A stretch of DNA of 64,000 nt from Hyphomicrobium sp. LHD-15 (GTDB lineage Bacteria > Pseudomonadota > Alphaproteobacteria > Rhizobiales > Hyphomicrobiaceae), in the NCBI RefSeq assembly GCF_031157355.1, contig NZ_JAVIFT010000003.1:186001-250000 (forward strand). Reading direction: 5' to 3'. The position numbers and the translations under genes are program-made. Under the pieces are notes generated by a model that saw nothing but the letters and a program-made list of their open reading frames with translations, made no database searches and was not told the origin of the DNA. Positions 26,213-35,677 of the stretch are shown here, one piece after another (the stretch's first letter is position 1; each line of letters begins with the position of its first letter).

Positions 26213-28680
26213 GACGCCTCGCCCTCCGTCGCGAAGGGATCGCGCACGCGGAAATACGACATCGAGATTTCGTCCGAGAGCTGCATGAGGCCGTTCTCGA
26301 TGCCGAGAATATCGTCGTGCCGGATTTTCACCGGATCGAGAACGGACACGATCGCGTGCAACCGGTCGGCCACCGCGAGTGCCGGCGACGGCCGGTTGGT
26401 GGGCGGCAACAGCGGCAGCGCCAGCACGTGCCCCTTGAGGCGCGAAAGCTGGAACAGGAGCGAGCGCGGGTTGCTCTCGTCGAGCAGCACGAGATCCATG
26501 ACCGGCGCGAACGCGGCGCCAAGCGGATAGCGTGAACGATAAGTGATATGGCAATCGTTGAGTTCGAGCAGCAAATCGAGTTCGTCGCGCGACCCACCTT
26601 GCGCCCGCGCGAACTGGCGCGCGAAGCGGCAGGTCGCGAGTGCCCGCTCGATCCGGAGCCCGAGCTTCACGAACCGCCAGCCTGCCTGCCGGTTCATAGT
26701 CTCGAGCTGAAAGCCTGTAACCGCCGCGATCAGGCGGATCGCGGTACTCGCTTTTTCGAGAACCGCGACCTCGGCGATCTCGCGCGTCTCGGGCGAAAGC
26801 AGGAAGGCGTTGAGATCTTCAAGCGCGCGCCATGCATCGGCCGGAAAGCGGTCCCGCGTCACCGACGCCGCCCGCCGCGCCGCCGCAACCAACGCCGGCA
26901 CTGCGCCGTCGAATTGAGAACGAGCCAGCGCCGTCAAACCGATCAGCGCGGGATTGGCGTGCGGGTCGGTCGGCGCCGCCCCCCAGCGCACTAGAAGTTC
27001 CGCGATCCCCCCGACACCAGGCAATCCCTCGCTGCGCTCGGCCGAAACCCGCACGGCAAGCGCACGAACCAGCCGCAGCGTTTCTTCCGCGCGTTCGATG
27101 TAGCGGGCAAGCCAGAACAGATTGTCAGCGGCCCGGCTCGGCAGCACGCCCGCCGCGCGCCGCACGACGATCTGCGTTTCCGAAGGGATCAGCGTCGTCT
27201 GCTGCACCGGGCCGTCCGAAAGCACCCACACGTCCGCCGATCGCGCGCCGCGCTGCATCGAGACGGCGCCGAGATCGTGAGGCCCAACCAAAGCAAACCC
27301 GCCCGGCATCACCTTGTAGCCGTCTGCCGTCGCCGCCACGAACACGCGGAAGGTGAACGGCTGCGGTTCGAGCCGGCCATCGACCCACACCGGCATCGTC
27401 GAGAGCTTCAGCATCTCCTGCCCGACGAAGTCGACGCCGCGGCGCTCGATGGCAGCCCGCAGCGTCTCACGCTGCGACCCGTCGAGATCCGGCATCACCC
27501 ACGGCCCGCCCTGCGGAATACCGCCGGCGACGCGTGAATAGGCGGGCGCAATGACACGTTGACCGAGGGATTCGAGCACGGCCTCGCGCGCGGCAGGCTG
27601 GCCGCACCACCACGTCGCGACGTTCGGCAGCGTCAACCGCTCGTTGATCAGCGGCTCGGCGAGCGTCGGCAGAAACCCGAGCAGCGCGCGCGCTTCCGCA
27701 AGTCCCGATCCGAGGCCATTGGCGAGCGTGACATTGCCGCGAAGCGCGGCCTGCACGAGACCCGGAATGCCGAGCCGCGAACGCCCGTTGAGCTCCAGCG
27801 GATCGGCAAAGTCGCCATCTATGCGCCGCAGCAGAACCCTCACCTTGCGCAATCCGCCGACTGTCCTCAGGTACACGGATCCGCCGAGCACCAGAAGATC
27901 GATGCCTTCCACGAGCCGCAAGCCGAGATAACGCGCAAGATAGGCGTGCTCGAAATACGTTTCGTTGAGCGGGCCTGGGGTCAGCAGGCACACGCCCGCG
28001 TCATCCGTTTCCCGGTGGCTTGCGAGCTCTACCCTGAGCGCGTCGAAGAACGGCGCCAACCGCTCGACATCGAACCCGCGAAACACGTCCGCCATCGCCC
28101 GCGACAGCGCGATCCGGTTTTCGAGCGCGAAGCCCGCCCCCGAAGGCGCCTGCGTGCGATCGCGCAGAACCCACCATTGCCCGTTCGGGCTGCGGCCGAT
28201 GTCGACCGCATAGAGATGCAGCTGGCGCGGCGACGGCTGGTCGGTCTGCACCAGCGGCCGGAGAAAGTCGGGGCTGCCCGCAATCAGCGACGCCGGAAGC
28301 CCCAGCGCCGAAAGCTGCCGCCCGCCGCTGTAGACGTCTTTCAACACCGCTTCGATGAGCTTGGCGCGCTGGATCACGCCCGCTTCGATTGCCGCCCAAT
28401 CCTGCGGCGAAATCAGAAGCGGTACATGGCTCAGCGGCCATTGCCGCTCTCCGGCCGTCGGATCGTCGTAGACGCGATAGTAAACGCCGGAATCCTTGAG
28501 ATAGCGGTCGGCGGCGTTGAAACGCTGAGCAAGAGACGCTTGCCCTTCCGCGGCAAGCCGGTCGACGAACGCGGTCCAATGCGGACGCACCCGCCCCGCC
28601 GCATCGACCATCTCGTCATAGACGCCGGGCAGTGGCCGATAGCCGGCGATCAACGCCTCGCTCGCCCCAGCTTCCGACAT
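26209..28680 (-). CDS. Circularly permuted ATP-grasp ligase fused to alpha-E domain
   Basis: An 823-residue fusion. Residues 1 to about 490 are a circularly permuted ATP-grasp (DUF404/DUF407 type): YDEMVDAAGRVRPHW, the DRYLKDSGVYYRVY block, LLTPGPLNETYFEHAYLAR, the R-K-V-x-V-L-x-R-R segment near 278-286 and FVGQEMLKLSTMP. ATP-grasp enzymes activate a carboxylate as acyl-phosphate and join it to an amine. Residues about 510-823 are the helical alpha-E domain, with its hallmark NLFWLARYIERAEETLRL. In many genomes these are two adjacent genes; here they are one chain. A GTG at 28701 is an alternative start, but the ATG at 28680 has a GAGG at good spacing. It lies 88 bp after the DUF2126 gene and overlaps the next by 4 bp. 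Confidence 0.88.
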   Translation of the reverse strand: MSEAGASEALIAGYRPLPGVYDEMVDAAGRVRPHWTAFVDRLAAEGQASLAQRFNAADRYLKDSGVYYRVYDDPTAGERQWPLSHVPLLISPQDWAAIEAGVIQRAKLIEAVLKDVYSGGRQLSALGLPASLIAGSPDFLRPLVQTDQPSPRQLHLYAVDIGRSPNGQWWVLRDRTQAPSGAGFALENRIALSRAMADVFRGFDVERLAPFFDALRVELASHRETDDAGVCLLTPGPLNETYFEHAYLARYLGLRLVEGIDLLVLGGSVYLRTVGGLRKVRVLLRRIDGDFADPLELNGRSRLGIPGLVQAALRGNVTLANGLGSGLAEARALLGFLPTLAEPLINERLTLPNVATWWCGQPAAREAVLESLGQRVIAPAYSRVAGGIPQGGPWVMPDLDGSQRETLRAAIERRGVDFVGQEMLKLSTMPVWVDGRLEPQPFTFRVFVAATADGYKVMPGGFALVGPHDLGAVSMQRGARSADVWVLSDGPVQQTTLIPSETQIVVRRAAGVLPSRAADNLFWLARYIERAEETLRLVRALAVRVSAERSEGLPGVGGIAELLVRWGAAPTDPHANPALIGLTALARSQFDGAVPALVAAARRAASVTRDRFPADAWRALEDLNAFLLSPETREIAEVAVLEKASTAIRLIAAVTGFQLETMNRQAGWRFVKLGLRIERALATCRFARQFARAQGGSRDELDLLLELNDCHITYRSRYPLGAAFAPVMDLVLLDESNPRSLLFQLSRLKGHVLALPLLPPTNRPSPALAVADRLHAIVSVLDPVKIRHDDILGIENGLMQLSDEISMSYFRVRDPFATEGEAS

Positions 28681-28768
28681 CTTCGCAGCCTCAAACGTCA
28701 CGGCACATCACACGGAGCCCCAGCCTCGGAAGGCCGAAGCAGGCACGACGGCATCGCAAATCCGTGCG

Positions 28769-31700
28769 TCATGCTGGCGGCCGCCTGAGATCGAGCGTGC
28801 AAGGATACTCGTCGTTGCGTTCGAGCGGCGGAACCGTCATCAGGCCCGGCGTGTGGCCATGGTCCTGGAATCGCGCCAGCCGGCGCGCCTCGGCCTCGTA
28901 GGTGTTGACCGGGAACGTGTCGTAGCTGCGCCCGCCCGGATGCGCGACGCTGTAAACGCATCCACCGAGCGAGCGATGGCTCCACGTATCGAGTACGTCG
29001 AACGTCAGCGGCGCATGCACCGGTATCGTCGGATGCAGCCCCGAGGCGGGATACCATGCCTTGTAGCGAATACCTGCCACGAACTCTCCCGAACGCCCGG
29101 TGGAGGCAAGCGGCACGCGCCGCCCGTTGCAAGCGAGAATATGCCGGCGCGGATTGAAGCCGTCAGCTTTCACCTGAAGCCGTTCCACAGAGGAATCCAC
29201 GTAGCGCACCGTGCCCCCCGCCGAGCCTTCCTCGCCCATCACATGCCACGGTTCGAGCGCCTGGCGCACTTCGAGCTTCACGCCACCGTGCTCCACGGCC
29301 CCGTAGTAGGGAAAGCGGAACTCCCGCTGCGCTTCGAACCATTCTGTCTTGAAAGCGTAGCCTGCCCGCCTGAGCACGTCGAGCACATCGAGAAAATCGG
29401 CCCACACATAATGCTCGAGCATGAAGCGGTCGTGCAGCGCCGTGCCCCAGCGCACGAGGTCTCCGCGCTCGGGCGCCTTCCAGAATTTAGCGATCAGCGC
29501 GCGCAGAAGAAGCTGCTGCGCAAGGCTCATGCGCGCATCCGGCGGCATCTCGAACGAGCGGAACTCGACGAGCCCGAGCCGTCCCGAAGTGCTGTCCGGC
29601 GAATAGAGTTTGTCGATACAGATCTCGCTGCGATGCGTATTGCCGGAGGAATCGACCATCAGGTTGCGTAGCAGCCGGTCCAGCAGCCACGGCGCGGCCG
29701 GCGGCCCCTCGCCCGGACCGGGAATCATGCCCAGCGCGATCTCGAGCTCGTAGAGGCTTTCGTGGCGCCCCTCGTCGACACGCGGCGCCTGGCTCGTCGG
29801 CCCGATAAACAGTCCCGAGAACAGATACGACAACGACGGATGCCGCTGCCAGAACACGACCAGGCTCTTCATCAGGTCGGGACGGCGCAGGAACGGGCTC
29901 TGCCAGGGCGTCGCCCCGCCGACCACCACATGGTTGCCGCCGCCGGTTCCGGTATGGCGCCCGTCGGTCATGAACTTGTCGGTGCCGAGCCGCGAGAGCC
30001 GTGCCTCGTGGTAGACGGTCTCCGTCGTGTTCACGCACTCGCGCCACGTCGCGGCCGGATGGATGTTGACCTCGATGACACCCGGATCCGGCGTGACCTT
30101 TATGACGTTCAGGCGATAGTCGGCCGGCGGCGGATAGCCCTCGATATGCACCGGCACGCCAAGCTCCTCGGCCGTGGCCTCGACCACCGTCAACAGCTCG
30201 AGGTAGTCGTCGAGCGCAGCGAGCGGCGGCATGAACACGCAGAGCTTGCCCTCGCGGAGCTCGACCGCGAGCGCGGTCCGTACCGAGGCGCCTTCGATAT
30301 CCTGCGACAGCGGGAACGGCTGCCGGTACGGATTGTCACCGACCCGGCGATAGACCTGCATGACCTCGTCCGGATCGGGAAGCTCGCCGCGCTCCATGAA
30401 CGGATCGTCCTCGACGACCTGCGGAACCGCGAGTGGCGGCAGCCACGGCAAACCGTTGAGCGGCAGCCTCAGTCCGAGCGGACTGTCGCCCGGCGTCAGG
30501 TAGAGCTGTCCGCGCCTAAGCTTCCACTTCTCGCTCATCCAGCCGATTCCGGCGCGCGAGTTCCAGCGCTGGATCGGCAGCACGAAGCCCGACGCAGTTC
30601 CGAGGCCGCGATCGAAGACGCGTGCGATGCGGGCCCGCTCCTCCTTGTCGTCGAGCTTGCTATCGAGCGGATCGACGTTGACCGGAAGCTGGGCTTCTCT
30701 CACGATCCAATGGGCCGGATCCTCGTAGGCCGGAATAATGTATTCGCGCCCGACGCCGAGGCGCTCGGCAATGCCGTCCGAGAAAGCCTTGGCACCCGCA
30801 ACGTCGGTCGGCGCGCGATAGCCTTCCCGGGCAACCAGCGCATCGTTGCGCCAGATCGGCTTCCCGTCCTTGCGCCAGTAAAGCGAGAACGTCCACCGCG
30901 GCAGGCTTTCGCCCGGATACCACTTGCCTTGCCCGTAGTGCAGAAATCCGCCCGGCCCGAACTTCGCTCTGAGCCGGCGAATGAGATCGTCGGAACGCGC
31001 GCGTTTTGTCGGTCCGACCGCCGAGGTGTTCCATTCCGCGGTTTCGTAGTCGTCGATCGAGACGAACGTGGGTTCGCCGCCCATGGTGAGACCGACGCCC
31101 TCGGCTTCGAGATCGACATCGACCCTGTCGCCGAGCGCGACGAGTTGCTCCCAGCTCTCCTCGGAGAACGGCAATGTCACGCGCGGCTTCTCGGCGACGC
31201 GCGTGACCTTCATATCGAACGAGAACGTGACCTCCGACGGGTCGACGCTGCCGCTGATCGGCGAAGCACTGCGATAATGCGGCGTGGCGGCAAGCGGAAT
31301 ATGCCCCTCACCGCAAAACAGGCCCGAGGTCGGATCCAGTCCGATCCAGCCCGCTCCCGGCAGATAGACCTCCGTCCAGGCGTGAAGATCCGTGAAGTCG
31401 ACCTCCGTTCCCGCAGGACCGTCGAGCGACTTGATGTCGGGCTTGAGCTGAATGAGGTAGCCGGAAACGAAGCGCGCCGCGAGGCCGAGGTGGCGCAGCA
31501 CGTGGACCAGCAGCCAAGCGGAATCGCGGCACGATCCCGACTTGAGCGCGAGCGATTCTTCCGGCGTCTGCACGCCGGGCTCCATGCGGATGAGATAGCT
31601 GACTTCGCGATTGATCAGCGAATTGAGTTCGACCAGATAGTCGATGGTGCGCTCAGCCTTGCGCGGGATCTTGGCCAGCAGCGCCTTCAGCATCGGCCCG

Positions 31701-32068
31701 GCCTTCTCCGTTACGAGATAAGGCGCAAGGTCGGCTTCGAGCGCATCGGCGTAGGCAAATGGAAAACTTTCCGCATACCCCTCGACGAAGAAATCGAACG
31801 GATTGACGATCGCCATTTCGGCCAGAAGATCGACCGTGACGCTGTATTCCGTCGTCTTTTCGGGAAACACGTATCGCGCGAGCCAATTGCCGTGCGGATC
31901 CTGCTGCCAATTGATGAAGTGGTTTTCCGGCGAGACCTTCAGCGAATAGCTCGGGATTCGCACCCGGCAGTGCGCGGCCGGCCTGAGCCTTATGATCTGC
32001 GGCCCGAGTGCGACGGGGCGGTCGTAAACGTAGCGGGTAACGTGATGCAGGCTGGTTAGGATGGCCAT
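28769..32068 (-). CDS. Transglutaminase / DUF2126 putative amidoligase fusion protein
   Basis: A 1099-residue protein and first gene of the operon. Residues 1 to about 290 are a bacterial transglutaminase with intact triad (Cys180 in [10 protein letters not shown], His229 in [11 protein letters not shown], Asp245 in LDPTSGLF). Residues about 310-1099 are DUF2126, starting at [14 protein letters not shown] and including [33 protein letters not shown] and [17 protein letters not shown]; the last two look like a glutamine-synthetase-like catalytic region with acidic and His residues, in line with the family's prediction as a COOH-NH2 ligase. The start at 32068 is the point where family similarity begins; the open frame to 32230 runs through a palindromic repeat. 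No signal peptide, so it acts in the cytoplasm. Confidence 0.88.
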   Translation of the reverse strand: MAILTSLHHVTRYVYDRPVALGPQIIRLRPAAHCRVRIPSYSLKVSPENHFINWQQDPHGNWLARYVFPEKTTEYSVTVDLLAEMAIVNPFDFFVEGYAESFPFAYADALEADLAPYLVTEKAGPMLKALLAKIPRKAERTIDYLVELNSLINREVSYLIRMEPGVQTPEESLALKSGSCRDSAWLLVHVLRHLGLAARFVSGYLIQLKPDIKSLDGPAGTEVDFTDLHAWTEVYLPGAGWIGLDPTSGLFCGEGHIPLAATPHYRSASPISGSVDPSEVTFSFDMKVTRVAEKPRVTLPFSEESWEQLVALGDRVDVDLEAEGVGLTMGGEPTFVSIDDYETAEWNTSAVGPTKRARSDDLIRRLRAKFGPGGFLHYGQGKWYPGESLPRWTFSLYWRKDGKPIWRNDALVAREGYRAPTDVAGAKAFSDGIAERLGVGREYIIPAYEDPAHWIVREAQLPVNVDPLDSKLDDKEERARIARVFDRGLGTASGFVLPIQRWNSRAGIGWMSEKWKLRRGQLYLTPGDSPLGLRLPLNGLPWLPPLAVPQVVEDDPFMERGELPDPDEVMQVYRRVGDNPYRQPFPLSQDIEGASVRTALAVELREGKLCVFMPPLAALDDYLELLTVVEATAEELGVPVHIEGYPPPADYRLNVIKVTPDPGVIEVNIHPAATWRECVNTTETVYHEARLSRLGTDKFMTDGRHTGTGGGNHVVVGGATPWQSPFLRRPDLMKSLVVFWQRHPSLSYLFSGLFIGPTSQAPRVDEGRHESLYELEIALGMIPGPGEGPPAAPWLLDRLLRNLMVDSSGNTHRSEICIDKLYSPDSTSGRLGLVEFRSFEMPPDARMSLAQQLLLRALIAKFWKAPERGDLVRWGTALHDRFMLEHYVWADFLDVLDVLRRAGYAFKTEWFEAQREFRFPYYGAVEHGGVKLEVRQALEPWHVMGEEGSAGGTVRYVDSSVERLQVKADGFNPRRHILACNGRRVPLASTGRSGEFVAGIRYKAWYPASGLHPTIPVHAPLTFDVLDTWSHRSLGGCVYSVAHPGGRSYDTFPVNTYEAEARRLARFQDHGHTPGLMTVPPLERNDEYPCTLDLRRPPA

Positions 32069-32088
32069 TGCTGGCGAGAACCTCTCAA

Positions 32089-32130
32089 GTGCTTCTCCGG
32101 AACAGAGACCGGATTTCCGGTGCGAAGCAC
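32089..32130. repeat. Short palindromic intergenic repeat, copy B
   Basis: A 42-bp element with outer arms GTGCTTC (32089-32095) and GAAGCAC (32124-32130), identical to those of the element at 5727-5769, and with CCGG-rich inner arms. Both copies are followed by the same GAC. It lies 21 bp upstream of the transglutaminase/DUF2126 start, in its leader. Confidence 0.7.
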
Positions 32131-32197
32131 GACCAAAATTAAGGCTGACCGGCGAAAGCAAAGCAAGAACAACAAAATAACAACTTGAGGCTGGTAT

Positions 32198-32210
32198 TGT
32201 GCATTGCAGC
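32198..32210. promoter_or_regulatory. Candidate PhaR-type operator 1
   Basis: TGTGCATTGCAGC is a TGC-rich motif; with the bases after it, TGCAGC-GAT-GCTGCA (32205-32219) forms a perfect inverted repeat. Its inverse copy (12 of 13 bases) is at 32349-32361, nearer phaZ. PhaR repressors of PHB metabolism bind TGC-rich dyads, so this is a reasonable candidate in the phaZ / transglutaminase divergent region. Confidence 0.5.
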
Positions 32211-32223
32211 GATGCTGCATTGT

Positions 32224-32290
32224 CAGGCAATTGATGGTCAAGCCGGGTTCTGGAGGCATCTCGACTAAAGATTAGTCACATAATTGCCTG
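32224..32290. promoter_or_regulatory. Inverted CAGGCAATT / AATTGCCTG pair in the divergent promoter region
   Basis: CAGGCAATT (32224-32232) and AATTGCCTG (32282-32290) are perfect inverse copies 49 bp apart, between the two TGC-rich motifs. A direct CAATTG repeat (CAATTG-CGA-CAATTG, 32300-32314) follows. The 321-bp gap between the divergent genes holds no coding sequence; it appears to be a dense control region. Confidence 0.4.
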
Positions 32291-32348
32291 CGCTTTCATC
32301 AATTGCGACAATTGTAAGACGGAAAGCTTGACGTCAGGGGATGGCCCT

Positions 32349-32361
32349 GCTGCATTGCACA
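32349..32361. promoter_or_regulatory. Candidate PhaR-type operator 2
   Basis: GCTGCATTGCACA lies 28 bp upstream of the phaZ start and is the inverse of the motif at 32198 with one mismatch at the centre. Its position would let a bound repressor block phaZ transcription. Confidence 0.5.
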
Positions 32362-32389
32362 TGTCCGGGGCTTCGGGAGAGCTAGGTGA

Positions 32390-33748
32390 ATGCACTATTA
32401 CTCTTATGAGCTTGCTCACGCATTGATGCACCCGGTGCGCCTCATGACCCGCGCGGTCAAGGCTCAGGTCGAGGCGCCCTTTAATCCCTTTGCCAATACT
32501 GAATTTGCCAAGAACATCGCCGCGGCCTGCGAAGTCTTCGAGGGCATGACGCGCCGTTACGGCAAGCCAGAGTTCGGCATCAAGGAAACCAAGATCCACG
32601 GTCTCACCGTCCCGGTGACGGAAGAGATCGTGCTGAAGAAGACGTTCTGTAATCTTCTTCACTTCAATCGCGACGAGAGCGTCGTCGGCAAGCGCTACGA
32701 TCCGAAAGTGCTGCTCATCGCGCCGATGTCGGGCCACTACGCGACGCTGCTGCGCGGCACCGTCGATGCGATGATCAAGGAGCACAATCTCTACATCACC
32801 GATTGGGCCGACGCGCGCGACATCCCCATGTACGAAGGCGACTTCGGCTTCGACGACTTCGTCGACTACATCATCGAGTTCATCCAGTTCCTCGGTCCCA
32901 ACACCCACGTGATCGCGGTGTGCCAGCCTGCGGTTCCCGCGCTTGCCGCCGTTGCGGTCATGGCCGCCAAGGATGATCCCGCTCAGCCGGCCTCCATGAC
33001 GCTGATGGGCGGTCCGATCGATACGCGTCGCAATCCCACCCAGGTCAACAAGCTTGCCGAGGAGAAGCCGCTCTCCTGGTTCGAGAACAACGTCATCAAC
33101 TACGTGCCGTTCCCGAACGCGGGTATGGGCCGCCGCGTCTATCCGGGGTTCATCCAGCTCACCGGCTTCATGACCATGAACCTCGAGCGCCACACGCAGG
33201 CGCACATGAAGCTGTTCGAGAACCTCGTCAAAGGCGACTGCGACAGCGTCAACCAGCACAAGGCCTTCTACGAGGAATACCTCGCGGTCATGGACTTGCC
33301 CGCGGATTTCTATCTCGAGACCGTCAAGGCCGTGTTCCAGGAACATCTGCTGCCGAAGGGTGAGCTGATGCACCGCGGTGAGCGCGTCGATTGCTCGGCG
33401 ATCCGCAAGACGGCGCTGATGACCGTCGAGGGCGAGCGCGACGACATCTGTGGCCTCGGCCAGACACAAGCCGCCCACGACCTCTGTCCGAACATTCCGG
33501 TCGACGAACACTATGGTTACGTCCAGCCGGGCGTCGGACATTACGGCGTCTTTAGCGGCACCCGCTGGCGCACCGAGATCCAGCCGCGCATTCGCGAAAT
33601 GATCCGCACCGTCCAATTCAAGCGCCGCACCGGAAGCGACGAGACCAAAATGCCGCTTCCCTACCGGTCGCTGCATCAGGCGCGCGAACAGGTCGTCGAC
33701 TGGCGCACCCATCAGGTCGCCACCCCGCCGAACGGCTCCGCGCGCTGA
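32390..33748 (+). CDS. phaZ: Intracellular polyhydroxybutyrate depolymerase
   Basis: A 452-residue alpha/beta hydrolase of the intracellular PHB depolymerase family (PhaZ1 of Cupriavidus type). It degrades stored, native PHB granules to 3-hydroxybutyrate or its CoA ester. Seen: MHYYSYELAHALMHPVRL at the N-terminus, KVLLIAPMSGHYATLLRGT around the oxyanion region, HVIAVCQPAVPAL with Cys178 as nucleophile in place of the usual Ser, MTVEGERDDICGLGQT with the catalytic Asp region and QPGVGHYGVFSG with the catalytic His near 390. No signal peptide, as expected for a granule enzyme. AGGTGA precedes the start. The promoter region carries TGC-rich inverted motifs like PhaR sites. Confidence 0.9.
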   Translation: MHYYSYELAHALMHPVRLMTRAVKAQVEAPFNPFANTEFAKNIAAACEVFEGMTRRYGKPEFGIKETKIHGLTVPVTEEIVLKKTFCNLLHFNRDESVVGKRYDPKVLLIAPMSGHYATLLRGTVDAMIKEHNLYITDWADARDIPMYEGDFGFDDFVDYIIEFIQFLGPNTHVIAVCQPAVPALAAVAVMAAKDDPAQPASMTLMGGPIDTRRNPTQVNKLAEEKPLSWFENNVINYVPFPNAGMGRRVYPGFIQLTGFMTMNLERHTQAHMKLFENLVKGDCDSVNQHKAFYEEYLAVMDLPADFYLETVKAVFQEHLLPKGELMHRGERVDCSAIRKTALMTVEGERDDICGLGQTQAAHDLCPNIPVDEHYGYVQPGVGHYGVFSGTRWRTEIQPRIREMIRTVQFKRRTGSDETKMPLPYRSLHQAREQVVDWRTHQVATPPNGSAR

Positions 33749-33783
33749 TTTTTGGCTAACGCCTCCGGTTGGGCGCTAAACGC

Positions 33784-33822
33784 GGGGCCATCCGGCCCCT
33801 TAACGGCGGCATTTCATGCCGC
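33784..33822 (+). terminator. Tandem hairpins after phaZ, possible terminator
   Basis: GGGGCC-ATCC-GGCCCC (33784-33799) is followed by GCGGCAT-TTC-ATGCCGC (33806-33822). Neither has a strong U-run, so termination would be weak or factor-assisted. They lie in the 157-bp gap between phaZ and the malyl-CoA lyase gene. Confidence 0.4.
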
Positions 33823-33905
33823 GCCCCGTCGCGTTGACTCTTGCCGCCCACCCACTAGATTGCGGCCAACCTTCCCATCCGATCCGAAATCTTGAGGTCC
33901 GCCCG

Positions 33906-34958
33906 ATGAGCGCTGTCCGTACGCCTGCGAAGCACTTTGCGCCCCTAGCCATCGGCGCGCCCGAGCCCTATCGCGCGCTGCCGGTCCGCATCGAGCGCAT
34001 GATCCATTTCGTGCCGCCGCACAACGAGAAGATCCGTTCGAAAATCAAGGATATCGCCTCCCAGGTCGACGTCGTGCTGGGCAACCTCGAGGACGCCATC
34101 CCCGTGGGCGACAAGGAAGCCGCACGCAAGGGCTTCATCCAGATGGCGCGCGAGAACGATTTCGGCACGACCGGCCTCTGGACGCGCATCAACTGCCTGA
34201 ATTCGCCGTGGATGCTCGACGACGTGACGGAAATCGTGCGCGAAGCCGGCAACAAGGTCGACGTAATCATGCTGCCAAAGGTCGAAGGCCCGTGGGACAT
34301 CCACTACCTCGACCAGCTGCTCGCTCAGCTCGAAGCCAAGTACGCCGTCACCAAGCCAATCCTGATCCACGCCATTCTCGAAACCGCCGAAGGCGTCAAG
34401 AATGTTGAAGCCATCGCCGCGGCTTCCCCGCGCATGCACGGCATGAGCCTCGGCCCGGCCGATCTCGCCGCTTCGCGCGGCATGAAGACGACCCGCGTCG
34501 GCGGCGGCCATCCGGATTACTACGTGCTTGAGGACGCCGGCGGCGAAGGCGCCGCACGCGCCCGCTTCCAGCAGGATCTTTGGCACTACACCGTCGGCAA
34601 GATGGTCGACGCCTGCCTCGCCTACGGCCTCAAGCCGTTCTACGGACCGTTCGGTGATTTCTCCGATGGCGCCGCCTGTGAAGCCCAGTTCCGCAACGCC
34701 TTCATCCAGGGCTGCCTTGGCGCCTGGTCGCTGCATCCGACCCAGATCGATATCGCCAAGCGCGTGTTCTCGCCGGACGTGAAGGAAGTCGCCTTCGCCA
34801 GGCGCATTCTCGAAGCCATGCCGGACGGCACCGGCGCCGTGATGATCGACGGCAAGATGCAGGACGACGCCACCTGGAAGCAGGCCAAGGTCATCGTCGA
34901 TCTCGCCCGCCTTGTCGCCAAGAAGGACCCGGAGCGCGCGACTGCCTACGGGTTCTAA
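33906..34958 (+). CDS. mcl1: L-malyl-CoA/beta-methylmalyl-CoA lyase
   Basis: A 350-residue CitE-like lyase. It cleaves beta-methylmalyl-CoA to glyoxylate and propionyl-CoA, and malyl-CoA to glyoxylate and acetyl-CoA, as needed in the ethylmalonyl-CoA pathway. Seen: [15 protein letters not shown] and [17 protein letters not shown] at the N-terminus, [20 protein letters not shown] with the Mg-binding acidic residues, [45 protein letters not shown] and the C-terminal [21 protein letters not shown]. These features match the Chloroflexus/Rhodobacter Mcl1 group rather than the MclA type of Methylobacterium. The ATG at 33906 has GAGG at good spacing. Its place next to phaZ links PHB-derived acetyl units to C2 assimilation. 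Confidence 0.88.
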   Translation: MSAVRTPAKHFAPLAIGAPEPYRALPVRIERMIHFVPPHNEKIRSKIKDIASQVDVVLGNLEDAIPVGDKEAARKGFIQMARENDFGTTGLWTRINCLNSPWMLDDVTEIVREAGNKVDVIMLPKVEGPWDIHYLDQLLAQLEAKYAVTKPILIHAILETAEGVKNVEAIAAASPRMHGMSLGPADLAASRGMKTTRVGGGHPDYYVLEDAGGEGAARARFQQDLWHYTVGKMVDACLAYGLKPFYGPFGDFSDGAACEAQFRNAFIQGCLGAWSLHPTQIDIAKRVFSPDVKEVAFARRILEAMPDGTGAVMIDGKMQDDATWKQAKVIVDLARLVAKKDPERATAYGF

Positions 34959-35158
34959 ACCTTAGTCGCTTCGGCCTGACCGCCTGCAGCGCAATTCCCA
35001 AGTCTGACGACAAACCAATGACCGCTTCGGATCCCGTCGATTCGAAGCGGATCACGCCGGCTCGCCGGCCAGGAACCATAGCCAATCAACTATGTTACAC
35101 AGAACCGTTGACATCCGGAGCACCGTCCCTTCGAATGTAAATTCCTAGGAACGAAGCT

Positions 35159-35572
35159 ATGCCGCGCAAACCCGCATCGACGACAACACCGCGCCGCCCC
35201 CGCACCAAGCGCGCCACGCGCACGCCCGCCAAGGGGAAAAAGTCTCCCGCAATCCGGAAGGCGAAATTCGCGCTCGGCCAGGTCGTGCGCCATCGCGTCT
35301 ATGCGTTCCGCGGCGTGGTGTTCGACATCGACCCGGTCTTCAACAACACCGAGGATTGGTGGCAATCGATTCCGGCCGAGATCCGTCCGGTCAAGGACCA
35401 GCCGTATTATCATCTGCTGGCCGAGAACGCGGAAACCGAATACGTCGCCTACGTCTCCGAGCAGAACCTGCTTGCCGACACCAGCGGAGAGCCGCTGCGC
35501 CATCCACAACTGGGCGAATACTTCGTCGAGGATGAGGACGGCCGCTATCGCGCGGTGTTCCAACCGCACTGA
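35159..35572 (+). CDS. hspQ: HspQ / hemimethylated-DNA-binding family protein
   Basis: A 137-residue protein of the HspQ (YccV) family. In enterobacteria HspQ is a heat-shock protein that delivers or enhances substrates for the Lon protease. The conserved core (about 36-137) has KFALGQVVRHRVYAFRGVVFDIDP, NNTEDWWQSIP, QPYYHLLAENAE and EYVAYVSEQNLL. The first 35 residues are an added Lys/Arg/Thr/Pro-rich tail (PRKPASTTTPRRPRTKRATR and on) absent from the 105-residue enterobacterial protein; it may bind nucleic acid. The gene is followed by a bidirectional terminator. Regulation by heat is known for the family, but no clear sigma-32 promoter could be picked out. Confidence 0.85.
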   Translation: MPRKPASTTTPRRPRTKRATRTPAKGKKSPAIRKAKFALGQVVRHRVYAFRGVVFDIDPVFNNTEDWWQSIPAEIRPVKDQPYYHLLAENAETEYVAYVSEQNLLADTSGEPLRHPQLGEYFVEDEDGRYRAVFQPH

Positions 35573-35618
35573 GGTCGTCCGCCGGCTCGGAGACGATTGA
35601 TCGAGCCCCGTTCAAACG

Positions 35619-35647
35619 AAAAAGGCCGCCCGAAAGGGCGGCCTTTT
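35619..35647. terminator. Bidirectional intrinsic terminator between hspQ and the IalB gene
   Basis: AAAGGCCGCCC (35621-35631) and GGGCGGCCTTT (35636-35646) form a perfect 11-bp stem with a GAAA tetraloop. T4 follows on the plus side and T5 on the minus side. It serves the convergent hspQ and IalB genes. Confidence 0.9.
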
Positions 35648-35677
35648 CCATGTCTAACGTTCTAAGAAGAGATCGGC

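Noticed and set aside
29762-32059. 765-codon plus-strand open frame inside the transglutaminase/DUF2126 gene
   Set aside because: High GC makes long antisense frames common; no domain is seen and the opposite strand encodes conserved catalytic motifs.
23699-35096. Shared 11-mer CAACTATGTTA upstream of the histidine kinase and hspQ genes
   Set aside because: 11-bp matches arise by chance in a window of this size, and the second copy lacks the dyad partner.
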